This document shows, piece after piece, positions 7,444-8,914 of a stretch of DNA of 8,914 nt (the first letter of the stretch is position 1; each line of letters starts with the position of its first letter). This stretch comes from Gemmatimonadota bacterium (GTDB lineage Bacteria > Gemmatimonadota > Gemmatimonadetes > Gemmatimonadales > GWC2-71-9). A model generated the notes under the pieces. It ran no database searches. It was not told the DNA's origin and worked only from the letters and a program-made list of their open reading frames with translations. The stretch is taken from NCBI GenBank assembly GCA_016880225.1, contig JAEHDT010000124.1:1-8914 (forward strand), read 5' to 3'. The translations under genes were made by a program, and so were the position numbers.

Positions 7444-8817
7444 ATGACGACCAATACAACTGATGTCGTATCCGCGATCCGCGAGCTGACGAACACCAAG
7501 CAGCTGGAGCGGACCGAGCTGCTCGACCTCCTGAAGGATGGCCTGCACGCGGCGCTGGTGAAGCGCTACGGACCCAACGTGCGCGCCGAGATCGGCATCG
7601 ACGAGCTCAAGGGCACGATCCGGATCGCGGTGCTGCGCACGGTGGTGGAAGCCGTCGAGGACCCGGCCACGCAGGTCACGCTCGAGGAGGCGCGCTTCGA
7701 GGACCCCGACTTCCAGGTGGGAGACGTGCTGGAAGAAGAGGTGCCCTTCGAGGCGTTCGGCCGCACCGCGGTGCAAGCGGCGAAGCAACGCATCATCCAG
7801 CGGGTGCGCGAAGGCGAGCGCGCGCGCATCCGCGAGGAGTTCACCGACAAGGTGGGCGACCTCTTGTCCGGTGAGGTGCAGCAGATCGAGCGCGGAAAAA
7901 TCGTGGTCATGCTGGCGAAGTTCCGCGAGGCCGAGGCGATCATCCCGTATCGCGAGCAGAACCACCGCGAGCATTTCCATCAGGGTGACACGATCCGGGC
8001 GGTGCTCAAGCGCATCGAAGAGACGCCCAAAGGCCCGCGGCTCATCTTGTCGCGCGCGGACCCGTTGTTCGTCAAGGCGTTGTTCAAGCTCGAGGTGCCG
8101 GAGATCCAGCAACAGGTCGTCGAGATCCGCGCCACGGCGCGAGAAGCAGGGAGCCGCACCAAGATCGCCGTGTCGTCGCGGGACGACTCGATCGATCCGG
8201 TGGGCGCGTGCGTGGGGCTGAAGGGGTCCCGCGTCCAGGCGGTTGTGAACGAGCTCGGTGGCGAGCGCATCGACATCGTTCCCTGGTCGCCCGATCCCGA
8301 GCGGTTCGCGAAGCTGTCGCTCGCGCCGGCGCGCGTCGCTAAGGTGTTCTCCGATCCCGACACGAAGACGATCCAGGCGATCGTGGACGAGGACCAGCTG
8401 TCGCTCGCCATCGGGCGCAACGGTCAGAACGTGCGCCTCGCCTCCGAGCTCACCGGCTGGAAGATCGATCTCTACTCGAGCCGCGAGTGGCTGGAGCGTG
8501 GCGGCGAAGGGCCGCTGTTCGCGCCGCTGCCCCCGGTCGAGGAAGAGGCCGCCACCAAGGTCGCGCTGCGCGAGCTCAAGGGCCTGCCGGTGGAGCTGGT
8601 GGACGTGCTGGAGCAGGCCGGCCACAAGACGCTGCAGCACATTCTCGACCTGGAGCGCGAGGACGTCGATAAGATCGCCGGGATGACGCCCGAGCTCGCG
8701 GACAAGCTCATGGCCTTCCTGAACGAGATGACCGAGGAGGGCGGTGACGAGGAGGCGGCGCCGGGCGCGGTGGACGAAGCCGGCGGCACGGGCGCCGCAG
8801 GGGGCGAGGGCGCCGCA
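7444..8817 (+). CDS. nusA: Transcription termination/antitermination factor NusA (3' end disrupted or open)
   Basis: NusA binds RNA polymerase and nascent RNA and modulates pausing, termination and antitermination. Domains seen are: N-terminal polymerase-binding domain (about 1-130), S1 domain starting LLSGEVQQIERGKIVV (about 140-205), KH1 with GACVGLKGSRV (254-264), KH2 with LAIGRNGQNVRLAS (321-334), and one C-terminal helix-hairpin-helix repeat (about 373-430). An acidic Glu/Gly/Ala tail follows. ATG at 7444 has a weak GACGGA about six bases upstream. The frame stays open to base 8914 without a stop. Beyond roughly 8790-8817 it no longer reads like NusA, becoming Arg/Pro/Cys-rich, while a different frame encodes an oxidase fragment. 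I therefore end the trustworthy gene here. The expected neighbours (a ylxR-like gene and infB) are not in the window. Confidence 0.94.
8790..8817 (+). repeat. 10-base direct repeat at the NusA/oxidase junction
   Basis: GGGCGCCGCA occurs at 8790-8799 and again at 8808-8817, an 18-base period. The second copy runs straight into the point where the oxidase frame becomes recognisable. Such a repeat is a natural site for an assembly misjoin or for slippage. Confidence 0.7.
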
Positions 8818-8914
8818 AGAAGCTCGAGGGCACCATGTGCCCGTCCTACATGGCCACCCGGGACGAGGAGCACACCACGCGCGGGCGCGCCAACGCGCTG
8901 CGGGCGGTGCTGTC
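8814..8914 (+). CDS. Fragment of FAD-linked oxidase with iron-sulfur C-terminal domain (partial at both ends)
   Basis: In the frame starting at 8814 the sequence reads RKKLEGTMCPSYMATRDEEH, then TTRGRANALRAVL to the window edge. This strongly resembles the first 4Fe-4S motif of large FAD-binding/Fe-S-binding oxidases (GlcD/D-lactate dehydrogenase-type, with a GlpC-like ferredoxin domain), where GTMCPSY and H-TRGRA are hallmarks. There is no gene start here: these motifs lie deep inside a protein of around 1000 residues, and the expected CxGxGxC stretch just upstream is missing or garbled (GRGRR). ATG at 8835 is internal. The fragment overlaps the tail of the nusA frame in a different phase and is most likely joined to it artificially. 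Family recognition is good; its physical link to nusA is doubtful. Confidence 0.65.

Noticed and set aside
7437..7463. Tiny ORF beginning at ATG 7437 just before nusA.
   Set aside because: Only eight codons before TGA, no separate ribosome site; a by-product of the GATGAC repeat.
6454..8640. Minus-strand 728-codon open frame across pgeF, rimP and nusA.
   Set aside because: All three plus-strand genes have firm family motifs; the antisense frame has none and is a high-GC artefact.
8821..8914. Continuation of the nusA frame to the window edge.
   Set aside because: The residues become Arg/Pro/Cys-rich and unlike any NusA tail, while the frame one base over encodes a recognisable iron-sulfur oxidase motif.

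Overview
The window is high-GC, gene-dense bacterial DNA (roughly 70% GC by eye) made almost entirely of housekeeping genes. It starts inside gatA and ends about 100 bases after the recognisable end of NusA, so it looks like a whole contig or a slice of one. The gene set (GatCAB amidotransferase, murA-pgeF, rimP-nusA), the base composition and the protein style would fit Gemmatimonadota or another soil-type high-GC phylum. That placement is an impression, not a demonstrated assignment.

Layout. (1) 1-2174, plus strand: the 3' half of gatA, then complete gatB, joined by a TGATG stop/start overlap. They encode two subunits of the amidotransferase that makes Gln-tRNA(Gln) and/or Asn-tRNA(Asn). 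(2) 2171-4772 (or 4808), minus strand: a three-gene operon read right to left. It encodes a CPA-type antiporter-like membrane protein, a DUF948 single-span membrane protein and a secreted zinc-dependent phospholipase C-like protein. The genes are coupled by ATGA and, if the proposed rare start is right, CTGA overlaps. The operon converges on gatB with a 4-base stop overlap. (3) 4773-4832: a short divergent region with a GC-rich dyad and a weak promoter-like pair. (4) 4833-6888, plus strand: murA and pgeF overlap by 11 bases, pairing the first committed step of peptidoglycan synthesis with a precursor-editing enzyme. (5) 6885-6954: a good sigma70-type promoter built on the pgeF stop codon, followed by a hairpin and T8 tract that run straight into the rimP start. 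(6) 6955-8817: rimP and nusA, the usual start of the ribosome maturation/transcription-factor operon. (7) 8814-8914: the reading frame switches to an unrelated protein, the iron-sulfur part of an FAD-linked oxidase, beside a 10-base direct repeat. This is most simply an assembly join or contig-end chimera.

The points most worth a second look are: a MurA with Asp in place of the catalytic Cys (expected fosfomycin insensitivity); the attenuator-like leader before rimP-nusA; the likely CTG start of the phospholipase-like gene, whose predicted mature chain begins with Trp as in Bacillus cereus phospholipase C; an antiporter-like protein lacking the usual acidic ion-binding residues; and the abrupt NusA/oxidase junction. 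I see no mobile element, CRISPR array, tRNA or rRNA, and no gene-free stretch over 300 bases. I did not find a convincing new multi-gene system. The uncharacterised minus-strand operon is the nearest candidate.
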